Below the pieces are notes generated by a model that saw nothing but the letters and a program-made list of their open reading frames with translations, was not told the origin of the DNA and searched no databases. A stretch of DNA of 12,982 nt from Chloroflexota bacterium (GTDB lineage: Bacteria > Chloroflexota > Anaerolineae > Anaerolineales > Anaerolineaceae): positions 1-12,982 of the forward strand of contig JAJUJY010000125.1 in assembly GCA_029265085.1 (NCBI GenBank). The letters are read 5' to 3'. Below are positions 1 through 7,558 of the stretch, in pieces; the first letter of the stretch is position 1; each line of letters opens with the position of its first letter. The position numbers and the translations under genes were made by a program.

Positions 1-623
1 GAAATTCTAACCCCAGTGGCTTCAATGATGAATTTTCCCGCTTGAGTAATATGATGGACGACTCCATCTTTTATTTCAATCACTCTACCGCCGTAATTCA
101 TTGCAGAGGAAGACACCAGATTCCCCTGGCGGAAAATCGCACAATTCGCACTGCCACCGCCAATATCAATATTTGTGACTGTGGTGAAGTGAGACCGGGA
201 ATAACTGGCTGCACCGGAACCTCTACCTGCGATCATTCCCTCAACATTTGGACCCGCTACGGTGACAACAAAATCACCAGCAAGATCGGCTATCGCGGAT
301 AAAATTTGATCTGCATTTTTCTTTCTCGCAGTTTCACCAGTGATGATAACTGCACCTGTTTCTACTTGCCGAGGTGTAATAGAAGCCTGTTGGTATTCAT
401 GGCGGATAATTTCTGCTAATTTTTGTGGATCGATCGTTTCTGAATCCAGGAGTGGAGTAAAAACGATTTCACTTTCGTGCAGGACCTTTCGGTCAGCAAT
501 ATCAACTCGCGGAATTTGCCCTGCTCGAGCGATTTCAACCAGGGATAGTTCGCTAAAAATGATCTGGGTTGTAGTTGTGCCGATATCAATGCCTACGCTG
601 ACCATTTGGCGGGCGTTATCCAT
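1..623 (-). CDS. eutA: Ethanolamine ammonia-lyase reactivating factor EutA, partial (C-terminus outside window)
   Basis: EutA belongs to the actin/Hsp70-like ATPase fold and reactivates ethanolamine ammonia-lyase (EutBC) by exchanging damaged cobalamin for adenosylcobalamin at the cost of ATP. The reading frame is open from the ATG at 623-621 to the window edge, about 207 codons. Visible motifs are the first phosphate-binding loop VGIDIGTTTTQ at residues 10-20, GAVIITGETAR near residue 86, AGRGSGA, and a second nucleotide-binding loop NIDIGGG around Asp153. These match what I recall of the EutA N-terminal half, and the product begins in the same register. The ATG lies 9 nt past the TAA of the upstream eutN gene, with an AAAGG ribosome site in between, so the two are translated together. 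EutBC and the other microcompartment genes are expected left of the window. A diol-dehydratase reactivase is less likely because those proteins differ in size and motifs. Confidence 0.9.
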   Translation of the reverse strand, partial: MDNARQMVSVGIDIGTTTTQIIFSELSLVEIARAGQIPRVDIADRKVLHESEIVFTPLLDSETIDPQKLAEIIRHEYQQASITPRQVETGAVIITGETARKKNADQILSAIADLAGDFVVTVAGPNVEGMIAGRGSGAASYSRSHFTTVTNIDIGGGSANCAIFRQGNLVSSSAMNYGGRVIEIKDGVVHHITQAGKFIIEATGVRI

Positions 624-629
624 AACTCA

Positions 630-920
630 TTAACCTTTCCGAAAAGTTACAGTCCCGCCAACCTCCAAAGAATCGATCACTGCAACGATCACCGCATCTA
701 CCGGTAGATTTTCGGTAAAATCAGTTTGGCGCGCTGAACTGCCTTGAGTGATAACGACCAAATCACCCGTACCTGCATCCACCGTGTCAACTGCTACGAA
801 GGGTTCACCATAGGTTTTTCCTTCAAGATTTGCGTCCATTACTAACAATAATTTCCGGCCGCGTAATTTTTCATTCTTCATTGTTGCGATTGTTGTTCCG
901 ATCACATAAGCGATGCGCAT
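630..920 (-). CDS. eutN: Bacterial microcompartment vertex protein, EutN/CcmL family
   Basis: This 96-residue protein is a BMC-P family pentamer subunit, which caps the twelve vertices of the icosahedral protein shell of metabolosomes and carboxysomes. Family features are the start MRIAYVIGTTIATMK, the strand KLLLV, the AVDTVDAGTGDLVVITQGSSAR core near residues 44-66 (split here as AVDTVDAG and GSSAR), and the closing VDAVIVAVIDSLEVGG. Length is typical for the family (about 85-100). A GTG at 926 also opens the frame, but GAGG at 927-930 sits 5-6 nt ahead of the ATG at 920, and the family normally begins directly with the M-x-hydrophobic-V-x-G strand, so I start at 920. It is the first gene of the leftward eut operon visible here and is followed at once by eutA, which makes an ethanolamine-type metabolosome the best reading. 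Confidence 0.92.
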   Translation of the reverse strand: MRIAYVIGTTIATMKNEKLRGRKLLLVMDANLEGKTYGEPFVAVDTVDAGTGDLVVITQGSSARQTDFTENLPVDAVIVAVIDSLEVGGTVTFRKG

Positions 921-1107
921 TTGCACCTCAGCAATAATAGGGGTAATCTCTTAATTATCAACAATAATCCCAAAAAAGCAATCAAAAATCATTACCTGTT
1001 TATCGCCCCTGAGCCTATAATCAAAGAAAGTGTTCCATTTTCATAGTCAGGATATTAACTCATATTCCCCAACCTGTTCAATAAAGATTGCTATCTACGG
1101 AGACCTC
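921..1107. promoter_or_regulatory. Divergent promoter region between eutN and the amidase gene
   Basis: This 187-bp region separates leftward eutN from the rightward amidase. For the amidase there is a perfect -10 box TATAAT at 1016-1021 with only a poor -35 (TTACCT, 992-997, 18 bp spacer), predicting transcription from about 1028 and an 80-nt leader. For eutN, a TTGATA/TATTAT pair exists on the minus strand (956-961 and 934-939, 16 bp spacer), but it would start the RNA only about 7 nt before the ATG and exclude the ribosome site, so it is doubtful. I see no strong operator palindrome. Shared regulation of the two units is possible but not shown. Confidence 0.45.
1016..1021 (+). promoter_or_regulatory. 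-10 box TATAAT upstream of the amidase gene
   Basis: This is an exact match to the sigma-70-type -10 hexamer, 87 bp before the chosen amidase start. The -35 region is weak (TTACCT with an 18 bp spacer), so either an activator helps or another upstream contact is used. Confidence 0.45.
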
Positions 1108-2784
1108 ATGGCACCATACGATTTAAAATCACTTCAATTGCCAAAGTTATACGGGCGGTCATTAGCGATTTTTGCTGATGCTGCAAGTAATCCAGTCACT
1201 CGGGCTGTTTTGCTGGGATCGTTATTAGAGAACGGCGGAATTCCGAAAATACGGAAAATAAAATTTTCTGAAGAGCCAACTTTATTTCCATTATCAATAC
1301 CTGAAACGCATGCAGAAAAAGTACTGGATTATCCAGACGACTTAGCATTTGATTTTTCGATTCCCAATTCAGTGGCAAATCGAAAATCCCGAGATTTTAT
1401 TGCTGCCTATCGTGCGGGTACTTTAAATCCTGTTGCTGTTGCTGAACAGGTAATCAAAGTTATACAATCTAGTTCTCAAACAAAACCAGCACTAAATGCT
1501 TTTTTAGCGAGTGATGAAAAAGATATCCTGCAGCAGGCAAACGAAAGTGATCAACGCCTTCGAAATGGGCAAGCGAGGAGCCTTCTGGAAGGAGTCCCGG
1601 TTGCCATTAAAGATGAGGTGGATCAAACTCCGTATCCTACAACGGTTGGAACAAAATTTTTGGGAAAAGAACCAGCCGCAGAAGATTCTTGGGTGGTTTC
1701 CCGCTTAAGAGCTGCAGGGGCGTTATTGGTTGGTAAGACAAACATGCATGAAATTGGAATTAATCCCAATGGCTCGAATGTTCATCATGGACGGGTAGCT
1801 AATCCGTATGATCTGAATCGGGACACGGGGGGTAGTTCAAGTGGATCCGCTGCTGCTGTGGCTGCTGGTTTGGTACCGATCGCAATTGGGGCAGATGGAG
1901 GTGGTTCAATCCGGATTCCGGCAAGTTTGTGTGGTGTTGTAGGGTTAAAACCAACCTTTGGACGGGTAAGCGAGCGAGGAGCCGCGCCATTATGTTGGAG
2001 CGTGGCTCATTTAGGTCCTATTGGAGCTTGCGTTGAAGATGTTACATTGATGTACTCAATTATTGCTGGTCCAGATCCGCGTGAGCCCATGACCTTACAG
2101 CAACCGCCTGTCACGATTGCGGATTGGAATTTGCCCGATATGGCTGGGGTGAGGATTGGTATATATAAAGACTGGTTCGTTCATGCAGACCACCATGTGG
2201 TTGAAGCGAATGAAAAAATGGTCGAAAATTTGGTTAAGGCCGGCGCGATTTTGGTTGAAATCAATATACCCGAGTTGGATACAATGCGAATCGCTCATGC
2301 GGTTACCATTCTCAGCGAAATGGCAGCTTGTATGCAAAATTACCCTGATCACCAGAAGGACTTCGCTGACAGCACTCGATTAAGCCTGGTAATCGGACGA
2401 GCGATGACCTCGCATGATTATATTCAAGCACAACGAATGCGAACTCGGGCAATTCGTATTTTTGAAGAAGTTTTCAAAAAAGTTGATGTTATTATCACCC
2501 CTGGGACAGCACTGCCAGCACAAAAAGTTCCTGACCAGGCATTATCCAATGGCTGGTCTGACCTTAGTGTTGATACTGAATTAATGCGGTATGTCTACCC
2601 AGGAAACCTGACCGGTTTACCAGCGATAAGCTTCCCGGTTGGATATGACGATCATGGAATGCCAATTGCTATGCAGGCGATGGGGCGTTATTGGGAGGAG
2701 CATTTATTATTGCGAGTGGCATATAATGCTGAAATTCGCTTCCAACGGCAACTCCCACAACTGTATTTTGATCTACTCAAATGA
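1108..2784 (+). CDS. Amidase-signature hydrolase resembling plant-type fatty acid amide hydrolase
   Basis: This 558-residue protein is an amidase-signature serine hydrolase with a complete Ser-cisSer-Lys triad: Lys168 in GVPVAIKDEVD, Ser243 (first Ser of GGSSSGS) and Ser267 in GADGGGSIRIP. The 75- and 24-residue spacings equal those of mammalian FAAH (K142/S217/S241). A ~110-residue extension precedes the core; its LPKLYGRSLAIF, NGGIPKI and EEPTLFP segments, the AAYRAG motif, and the C-terminal LMRYVYPGNLTGLPAIS and YFDLL end resemble, from memory, Arabidopsis FAAH. There is no signal peptide, so it is probably cytoplasmic or membrane-associated. The frame opens earlier at GTG 1030, but GGAG at 1099-1102 lies 5 nt before ATG 1108 and the FAAH-like similarity begins just after it. 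It is transcribed away from the eut genes and converges on pit with 4 bp between stops. The substrate is not proven; N-acylethanolamines are a hypothesis, and a generic amidase is the alternative. Confidence 0.88.
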   Translation: MAPYDLKSLQLPKLYGRSLAIFADAASNPVTRAVLLGSLLENGGIPKIRKIKFSEEPTLFPLSIPETHAEKVLDYPDDLAFDFSIPNSVANRKSRDFIAAYRAGTLNPVAVAEQVIKVIQSSSQTKPALNAFLASDEKDILQQANESDQRLRNGQARSLLEGVPVAIKDEVDQTPYPTTVGTKFLGKEPAAEDSWVVSRLRAAGALLVGKTNMHEIGINPNGSNVHHGRVANPYDLNRDTGGSSSGSAAAVAAGLVPIAIGADGGGSIRIPASLCGVVGLKPTFGRVSERGAAPLCWSVAHLGPIGACVEDVTLMYSIIAGPDPREPMTLQQPPVTIADWNLPDMAGVRIGIYKDWFVHADHHVVEANEKMVENLVKAGAILVEINIPELDTMRIAHAVTILSEMAACMQNYPDHQKDFADSTRLSLVIGRAMTSHDYIQAQRMRTRAIRIFEEVFKKVDVIITPGTALPAQKVPDQALSNGWSDLSVDTELMRYVYPGNLTGLPAISFPVGYDDHGMPIAMQAMGRYWEEHLLLRVAYNAEIRFQRQLPQLYFDLLK

Positions 2785-2788
2785 TTTA

Positions 2789-3772
2789 TTATGTGGTGAA
2801 CCACCGATAAATCCAAAAGCTAAGCGCTGAAAAAATCGCTGTTGCAGGGATAGTTAATATCCAGGCAACGGCGATTTGCCCTGCTATACCCCAACGAACT
2901 TTATTTACCCGTTCTGCAGCTCCAACCCCTAGAATTGCAGAACTAACCACCTGGGTAGTGCTTACAGGGCCGCCTAGTAAGGCAGCACCAAGAATAACGC
3001 TTGCAGATGTAATTTGGGCACAAAATCCATGAACAGGTCTAATTTTATAAAATTTTCCCCCGAGTGTTTTAATTAATCGCCATCCTCCAACCGAGGTGCC
3101 AAGAGCGATTGCCCCAGCGGAAAGTGCAATAACCCAAAGGGGAACTTCAAAAGTGTCTAAAAAACCACTGGTGACCAAGCCGAGCGTGATGATTCCCATC
3201 GTTTTTTGAGCATCATTGGCGCCATGACTTAAAGCCAGTCCCATGCCTGTAAGCACCTGGGCGTTCTTGAAAAATATGTTAATTTTTAAACTGGCATTTT
3301 TCGCTAAGAAAAATACCAGACGTGTAATCATGAAACCGACGATTAATCCCAGTATGGGAGAAATTAATAAGGCGAAAATGACCTTAAGTAGACCCGAAAG
3401 GTGGATTGCAGCAATTCCAGCTGCTGCGCCTACTGATCCAATTAATCCGCCAATCAGGGCATGTGAAGAGCTGCTAGGTATACCTACCCACCAGGTTAAA
3501 ATATTCCAAATCACAGCACTTACAAGGGCGGAAATGACAACGTCCATTGAAATCGAACTTGGGGCGACAATACCTTCACCGATTGTTTTCGCAACAGCAA
3601 CACCAAACAAAAAAGGGCCGCAAAATTCAGCAATTGCTGTTATGGATAATGCGGCACGCGGAGACATTGCCCTGGATGATATGATGGTTGCTACGATATT
3701 GCTTGAATCATGAAAGCCATTTAAAAAATCAAATATCAGAGCGATGATGATGAGAATGATGATGGTTGTCAT
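2789..3772 (-). CDS. pit: PiT-family inorganic phosphate transporter
   Basis: This 327-residue integral membrane protein is a low-affinity PiT symporter that imports phosphate, probably as a metal-phosphate complex with protons (or sodium). The two inverted family repeats each keep their signature: DFLNGFHDSSN at residues 15-25 and SHGANDAQKTMG at 182-193. Hydrophobic segments fill most of the chain, compatible with about ten membrane spans, and the length is typical of the shorter bacterial members. A TTG at 3778 could open the frame two codons earlier, but the AGGAG ribosome site (which overlaps the TAG stop of the upstream gene) is 8 nt from ATG 3772 and only 2 nt from that TTG, so ATG is chosen. 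It is co-transcribed behind the DUF47 gene, the standard bacterial pairing, and its end nearly touches the convergent amidase gene. Confidence 0.93.
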   Translation of the reverse strand: MTTIIILIIIALIFDFLNGFHDSSNIVATIISSRAMSPRAALSITAIAEFCGPFLFGVAVAKTIGEGIVAPSSISMDVVISALVSAVIWNILTWWVGIPSSSSHALIGGLIGSVGAAAGIAAIHLSGLLKVIFALLISPILGLIVGFMITRLVFFLAKNASLKINIFFKNAQVLTGMGLALSHGANDAQKTMGIITLGLVTSGFLDTFEVPLWVIALSAGAIALGTSVGGWRLIKTLGGKFYKIRPVHGFCAQITSASVILGAALLGGPVSTTQVVSSAILGVGAAERVNKVRWGIAGQIAVAWILTIPATAIFSALSFWIYRWFTT

Positions 3773-3783
3773 AGCCAATGCTC

Positions 3784-4413
3784 CTAGGTCATTTTCATAA
3801 TAATGTCAGAAATAACATTGGCGGCAGTATCTTCTCGATCGGCTGCATTGCTTAGATGACGATATATTTCACGCACTTTGAGCATTGCGATGACGTGCTT
3901 AACCTCTTTCGCTCCTCGAAACAAGTCTGCTAGTGCTTCCCGATATAGCTGCTCCACACGATTCTCTAATGATTTGGCTTTCTGCGCATGGTCGCTGGCA
4001 ACCGTTAAATGATTGTCTTGAACCCGTTCAACGGCAAGTTTAATTTCTAAAGCAGCTTCATAAAGAAGCGATGCCATGTTGGCCATTTGAGGGGTGGGAT
4101 CCACGTTGAGAATTTCCATTTCTTCGACCGTAGTGTTTGTATAATCTAGCACATCATCAATTTCTCGTGAAAGAGAAAATATATCTTCCCGATCGAATGG
4201 GGTAACAAAGGTGCGCATTAATTCTTCAATCAGTACTCTGCGGATTTCATCCGCTTCTTTTTCAAGTTCTAATATTTTTTTCGCGACAGTGGAATCTCTT
4301 TTCTCTAAGTATAGTTTTAATAATTCGAGACCTTGGACTGTAAGCGATGTTTGTTCCACTAACAATAGTAAAAATTTATTTGGTTTTGGAGAAAAAATAT
4401 TTTTTAAATTCAT
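3784..4413 (-). CDS. DUF47 / PhoU-like Pit accessory protein
   Basis: This 209-residue, all-helical cytoplasmic protein belongs to the DUF47 (PhoU-like, YkaA) family, whose genes commonly precede pit genes and are thought to modulate phosphate transport. Family marks are the N-terminal NLKNIFSPKPNKFLLLLVEQ, the acidic helix KILELEKEADEIRR, TPFDREDIFSLSREIDDVLD in the middle (the likely metal-binding acidic patch, seen as DREDI and EIDDVLD), and the C-terminal RHLSNAADREDTAANVI with its DREDTA motif. Length matches the family (about 205-215). Start ATG 4413 is preceded by GGAG with a 5-nt gap. The stop overlaps the ribosome site of pit, indicating translational coupling. The upstream 200-bp AT-rich gap, shared with divergent modB, shows no promoter that I can call on this strand. 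Confidence 0.9.
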   Translation of the reverse strand: MNLKNIFSPKPNKFLLLLVEQTSLTVQGLELLKLYLEKRDSTVAKKILELEKEADEIRRVLIEELMRTFVTPFDREDIFSLSREIDDVLDYTNTTVEEMEILNVDPTPQMANMASLLYEAALEIKLAVERVQDNHLTVASDHAQKAKSLENRVEQLYREALADLFRGAKEVKHVIAMLKVREIYRHLSNAADREDTAANVISDIIMKMT

Positions 4414-4631
4414 ATGGACTCCAATTTCATAAAGTTTGTATATCTATTCTATATCTAAAATTTTTTCCGACACTTAATTGGATTGTTTGGTTTTAATGGA
4501 AATTAATTAAAGAGTGTTTTGGACTTGTTTTAAAATTTGAAATTATTTTTATTATGAATTATCCTTATAGGAATTCGTTCGTAGTTTTTTGGCATATTTA
4601 TTTGTTTTAGAAGTTGATTGAGTGTTATAAG
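4414..4631. other. AT-rich divergent intergenic region between the pit operon and modB
   Basis: About 218 bp separate the two divergent operons. On the plus strand a candidate promoter is TTGAAA (4537-4542), 17 bp spacer, TATCCT (4560-4565), followed by a small inverted repeat TCCT-TAT-AGGA at 4562-4572 overlapping the -10. TATCTA occurs twice as a short direct repeat at about 4441-4457. I find no clear ModE-type (TATATAACG half-site) operator and no phosphate-type box. The promoter call is tentative because such AT-rich DNA gives chance matches. Confidence 0.35.
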
Positions 4632-5462
4632 ATGCAAAACGAACAAACCTTATCCAGTTTAGCAGGCAGCGGGACAATTTTATTTAAAGGTAGGGCAAGA
4701 TTTCCATGGCAAATCACAACTCTACCGATGATTTTTTTAATATCAGTCCCGATTGTTGCCTTATTTTTTCAGATCCAACCTGAAGAATTCCTAAAAAGTT
4801 TAAAAAACCCACAAGTAATTCAAGCTGTGCAGCTCAGTATGCTCACATCAATGATTACTGTTGGTTTGACTGTAGTATTTGGCACTCCAGTGGCTTACTT
4901 AATTTACAAGGACCGATCAAAATTTGTTCGGATCATAGATATTTTATTGGATCTGCCTACTATCCTTCCACCCGCCGTATCTGGTTTAGCATTGTTGTTG
5001 GTATTTGGTAGAAACGGCATTTTGGGTGAACTGTTGCAATTCTGGAAACTATCTATTCCTTTCAGCACAGCAGCGGTGATAATTGCCCAGACCTTTGTTG
5101 CTTCCCCATTGTATATAAAAACGGCAGCTGTTGGATTTGCCAATATTGATTGTGAATTAAAAAAGTCTGCAGCTTTAGACGGAGCAACACGCTGGCAGGT
5201 TTTCCGGCATATTATGCTACCGATGTCCTGGGTGGCTATTGTAACTGGGGCAGTTATGACCTGGGCTCGTGCATTAGGTGAGTTCGGTGCAACGATTATT
5301 TTTGCTGGGAACTTCCCAGGAAGAACACAAACCATGCCTTTGGCTATTTATATGGGATTTGAAATCGATATCCAAATTGCTATCACTTTGGCTCTGGTGA
5401 TGGTTTCTATCTCTTTTATTATCCTCGCTATCGTAAAATGGATACTTCGAGACCGATCATAA
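4632..5462 (+). CDS. modB: Molybdate ABC transporter permease ModB
   Basis: This 276-residue membrane protein forms the transmembrane channel of an oxyanion (molybdate/tungstate) ABC importer. The permease coupling helix (EAA loop) is clear: from Glu175 through SAALDGATRWQVF to IMLP near residue 196, with the invariant Gly at 184. Other ModB-like segments are LLDLPTILPPAVSGLALL, VASPLYI, ALGEFGATIIFAGN and the end region TMPLAIY. About five to six membrane spans are seen after a polar ~25-residue N-terminus, which is longer than in enteric ModB. The frame also opens at TTG 4614; neither site has a strong ribosome site, and I prefer ATG 4632. It is followed after 13 nt by modA. No ATPase gene (modC) is adjacent, so the ATPase must come from elsewhere. 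The order permease-then-binding protein is unusual, since modA usually comes first. Confidence 0.9.
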   Translation: MQNEQTLSSLAGSGTILFKGRARFPWQITTLPMIFLISVPIVALFFQIQPEEFLKSLKNPQVIQAVQLSMLTSMITVGLTVVFGTPVAYLIYKDRSKFVRIIDILLDLPTILPPAVSGLALLLVFGRNGILGELLQFWKLSIPFSTAAVIIAQTFVASPLYIKTAAVGFANIDCELKKSAALDGATRWQVFRHIMLPMSWVAIVTGAVMTWARALGEFGATIIFAGNFPGRTQTMPLAIYMGFEIDIQIAITLALVMVSISFIILAIVKWILRDRS

Positions 5463-5475
5463 ATGGTTAAAAGTC

Positions 5476-6369
5476 GTGATTAATAATTTCTATGAATTGA
5501 AATCAAAAAAATATTCGAAGCTTATCGTTTTAATATTTTTATTTTTATTATTTTCAAGCGGGTGTACTCGTCAAAATGATAGAGATTTATCTTTCAACAC
5601 AAGGAATGATCAAGAATCCAATAAATTGACTGAGAAGACTTTAACTGTTATGGCGGCTTCTTCATTGGCCGGCCCCTTTCAAAAGATCGGTTCAATATTT
5701 GAAGAAAGAAATCCCAATGTGGATGTGGTTTTTAACTTTGCAGGTTCTCAACAGCTGGCTTCTCAAATCATTAACGGTGCCTCCGCTGATCTATTTGCCA
5801 GCGCGAATATTGATTCTATGAAAAAATTGGTCGATTCAGGTAAGGTAAATAACGAGGATATTGTATTGTTTGCCGAAAATTCCTTAATCATCATTGTTCC
5901 CTGGAATAATCCAGCGAATTTACAATCTTTTAAGGATTTGGCTCAACCAAATTTAAAAATTGTTCTGGGAGATTCTAATGTTCCGGTCGGTCAATACAGC
6001 ATTCAAATTCTTGAAAATGTTGAACAAGACCCATTTTATGGAGTGAATTTTAAGCCGGAGGTTTTAAACAATGTCGTTTCATACGAATCCAATGTAAAAG
6101 CAATCGTGGCGAAAGTAAAACTTGGTGAAGCAGACGCCGGGATAGTTTATATCAGTGATGCGCTGAGCGAATCTAGTGATACGATCAAAACCATAGTAAT
6201 TCCAGAAGACCATAATGTTCTTGCGGATTATCCTATCGTTATCTTGGGAGAAACAAAGAATAGGGAGTTGAGTGGAAAATTTTTAGATCTTTTAGTATCA
6301 GATACCGGCGAACGAATTTTAAATGATTTTGGTTTTGTTCCAAACAGTGATTTCGGTGTTCAAAAATAA
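5476..6369 (+). CDS. modA: Molybdate-binding lipoprotein ModA
   Basis: This 297-residue extracytoplasmic binding protein delivers molybdate (or tungstate) to ModB. An N-terminal basic stretch and hydrophobic segment end in LLFSSGC, a slightly atypical lipobox with the modified Cys at 30, followed by a polar linker. The mature domain starts TLTVMAASSLAGPF, where the Ser pair lies in the oxyanion site of the family, followed by VVFNFAGSQQLASQI, GASADLFASAN, VPVGQYS and GEADAGIVYISDA, all ModA hallmarks. The length suits ModA plus a lipoprotein linker. GTG 5476 is the first possible start that keeps the whole signal peptide; TTG 5497 (giving MKSKKYSK) is an alternative, and neither has a good ribosome site, so translation may depend on coupling to modB 13 nt upstream. 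Specificity between molybdate and tungstate cannot be decided from sequence alone. Confidence 0.92.
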   Translation: MINNFYELKSKKYSKLIVLIFLFLLFSSGCTRQNDRDLSFNTRNDQESNKLTEKTLTVMAASSLAGPFQKIGSIFEERNPNVDVVFNFAGSQQLASQIINGASADLFASANIDSMKKLVDSGKVNNEDIVLFAENSLIIIVPWNNPANLQSFKDLAQPNLKIVLGDSNVPVGQYSIQILENVEQDPFYGVNFKPEVLNNVVSYESNVKAIVAKVKLGEADAGIVYISDALSESSDTIKTIVIPEDHNVLADYPIVILGETKNRELSGKFLDLLVSDTGERILNDFGFVPNSDFGVQK

Positions 6370-6619
6370 TTCTTAGAATTTATAGTTTATAAAAATTATT
6401 CACTATTTAAAATTGCCATTCCTGGAAAAATCAATATAATTTTATTTATCTCCTTTATTGTTTAAATTAAATATTCTTCCAGATTTACCTGTTGTGTGTC
6501 ATTGTTGATAGGAAGTGATTTGGAATTTTTTGAGAAACGGGAAATTCTTCAGATTTTTCGAAGATTCACCGATTCTTTTATTCCCTTGTATCATTTCGAA
6601 TATTTTGATAGGTGAATTC
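6370..6619. other. Intergenic region between modA and ugpA
   Basis: These 250 bp are very AT-rich. The frame of ugpA stays open back to GTG 6515, but the 35 extra residues are not needed by the family and lack a properly spaced ribosome site. A short hairpin (TCTTC/GAAGA, about 6546-6564) has no clear T tail. No convincing promoter or terminator is visible, although one of each is expected because the upstream and downstream operons differ in function. Confidence 0.4.
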
Positions 6620-7558
6620 ATGGCTAATCATGCAAATTTTCTTAATTCTGAACCAGGTAGATCATTTTTATCCGGTGTTCAACGGAGACAAATTAAGACG
6701 TTTTTACTCGCTTTGCTTTATCTTTCCCCTTCATTGATCATATTTTTAACTTTTACTTTTATTCCGTTGGTTCGGTCATTTATATTGAGCACGCAGTTAA
6801 CCGATCCAATTGGTAGGCCAGCGGCATTTGTTGGTCTGGAACAATACCGCAGATTATTTGCAACACCTGTTTTTATGAATAGTTTAAGCCGTTCATTGGT
6901 TTTTGTTCTATATACTGTTCCCTCTACTTTGATTTTGTCGCTCATTTTGGCTTTGCTAGGAAATTTAAGGCTGAAGGGGATTTCGATATTTCGAATGTTT
7001 TTCTCCTGCACAATTGCTATTTCAGCTGCAACTGCTTCATTAATTTTTTTATATATGTTCCATCCTGCAATCGGAAGCTTAAATTACATCCTTGGGTTTA
7101 TTCGAATTGATGCAATTCCCTGGCTGACGGATGAACGGACTGCGTTGATTGCTGTTGCAATCGTGGCTGTTTGGCTGCAAATTGGGCTAAATACGGTGAT
7201 TTTGCTTGCAGCAATGCAGGGTATCCCGGAAGAACTGTACGAGAGTGCAATGATTGATGGGGCAAATTCCTGGCAAAAATTTCTTGGGATAACTCTGCCG
7301 ATGCTTTCATCGACCTTTTTCTTTTTGATGGTGGTTGATATGTTAGCGGCTTTTCAAACGTTTACGCAAATTCACGTTATGACCGGGGGAGGTCCATTAG
7401 ACTCGACGAATGTCCTTGTATTCTCAATTTATCGGGAATTTTATTTCAATGGCAAATATGGTTTTGCAGCTGCTCAAGCGATCATGTTGTTCTTTATCAT
7501 GCTTGCTCTAACGATATTCCAATTTACTGTGGTTGAAAGGAAGGTGTATTACGAATGA
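6620..7558 (+). CDS. ugpA: sn-Glycerol-3-phosphate ABC transporter permease UgpA
   Basis: This 312-residue MalF/UgpA-type permease is one half of the membrane channel of an ABC importer for glycerol-3-phosphate or its diesters. After a ~35-residue polar N-terminus come six predicted spans. Shared with E. coli UgpA (from memory) are FVGLEQYRRLF, the coupling loop EELYESAMIDGANSW (residues 204-218) ending in ITLP, FFFLMVVDML, MTGGGP, IYREF and the C-terminal VERKVYYE. ATG 6620 is chosen because AGGTG lies 5 nt upstream and the length then matches the family (about 295); the earlier GTG 6515 has its AGGA too close. The stop codon overlaps the next start (ATGA), so ugpA and ugpE are translationally coupled. 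No ugpC-type ATPase is present in the window. Confidence 0.88.
   Translation: MANHANFLNSEPGRSFLSGVQRRQIKTFLLALLYLSPSLIIFLTFTFIPLVRSFILSTQLTDPIGRPAAFVGLEQYRRLFATPVFMNSLSRSLVFVLYTVPSTLILSLILALLGNLRLKGISIFRMFFSCTIAISAATASLIFLYMFHPAIGSLNYILGFIRIDAIPWLTDERTALIAVAIVAVWLQIGLNTVILLAAMQGIPEELYESAMIDGANSWQKFLGITLPMLSSTFFFLMVVDMLAAFQTFTQIHVMTGGGPLDSTNVLVFSIYREFYFNGKYGFAAAQAIMLFFIMLALTIFQFTVVERKVYYE

Noticed and set aside
934..961. eutN promoter TTGATA-16-TATTAT on the minus strand
   Set aside because: It would start the RNA about 7 nt before the ATG and leave out the GAGG ribosome site; mentioned only as doubtful.
1030..1107. 26-residue N-terminal extension of the amidase from GTG 1030
   Set aside because: It begins almost at the predicted transcription start, has no ribosome site, and the FAAH-like similarity begins only after ATG 1108, which has GGAG 5 nt upstream. 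A leaderless start cannot be excluded.
6489..6510. Pho-box-like repeats (CTGTTGT...TGTCATTG) before ugpA
   Set aside because: The second repeat is out of register and the match to CTGTCAT repeats is poor; not better than chance in this AT-rich gap.
6515..6619. 35-residue extension of UgpA from GTG 6515
   Set aside because: The AGGA is too close to the GTG, the family does not have this extension, and ATG 6620 has a properly spaced AGGTG.
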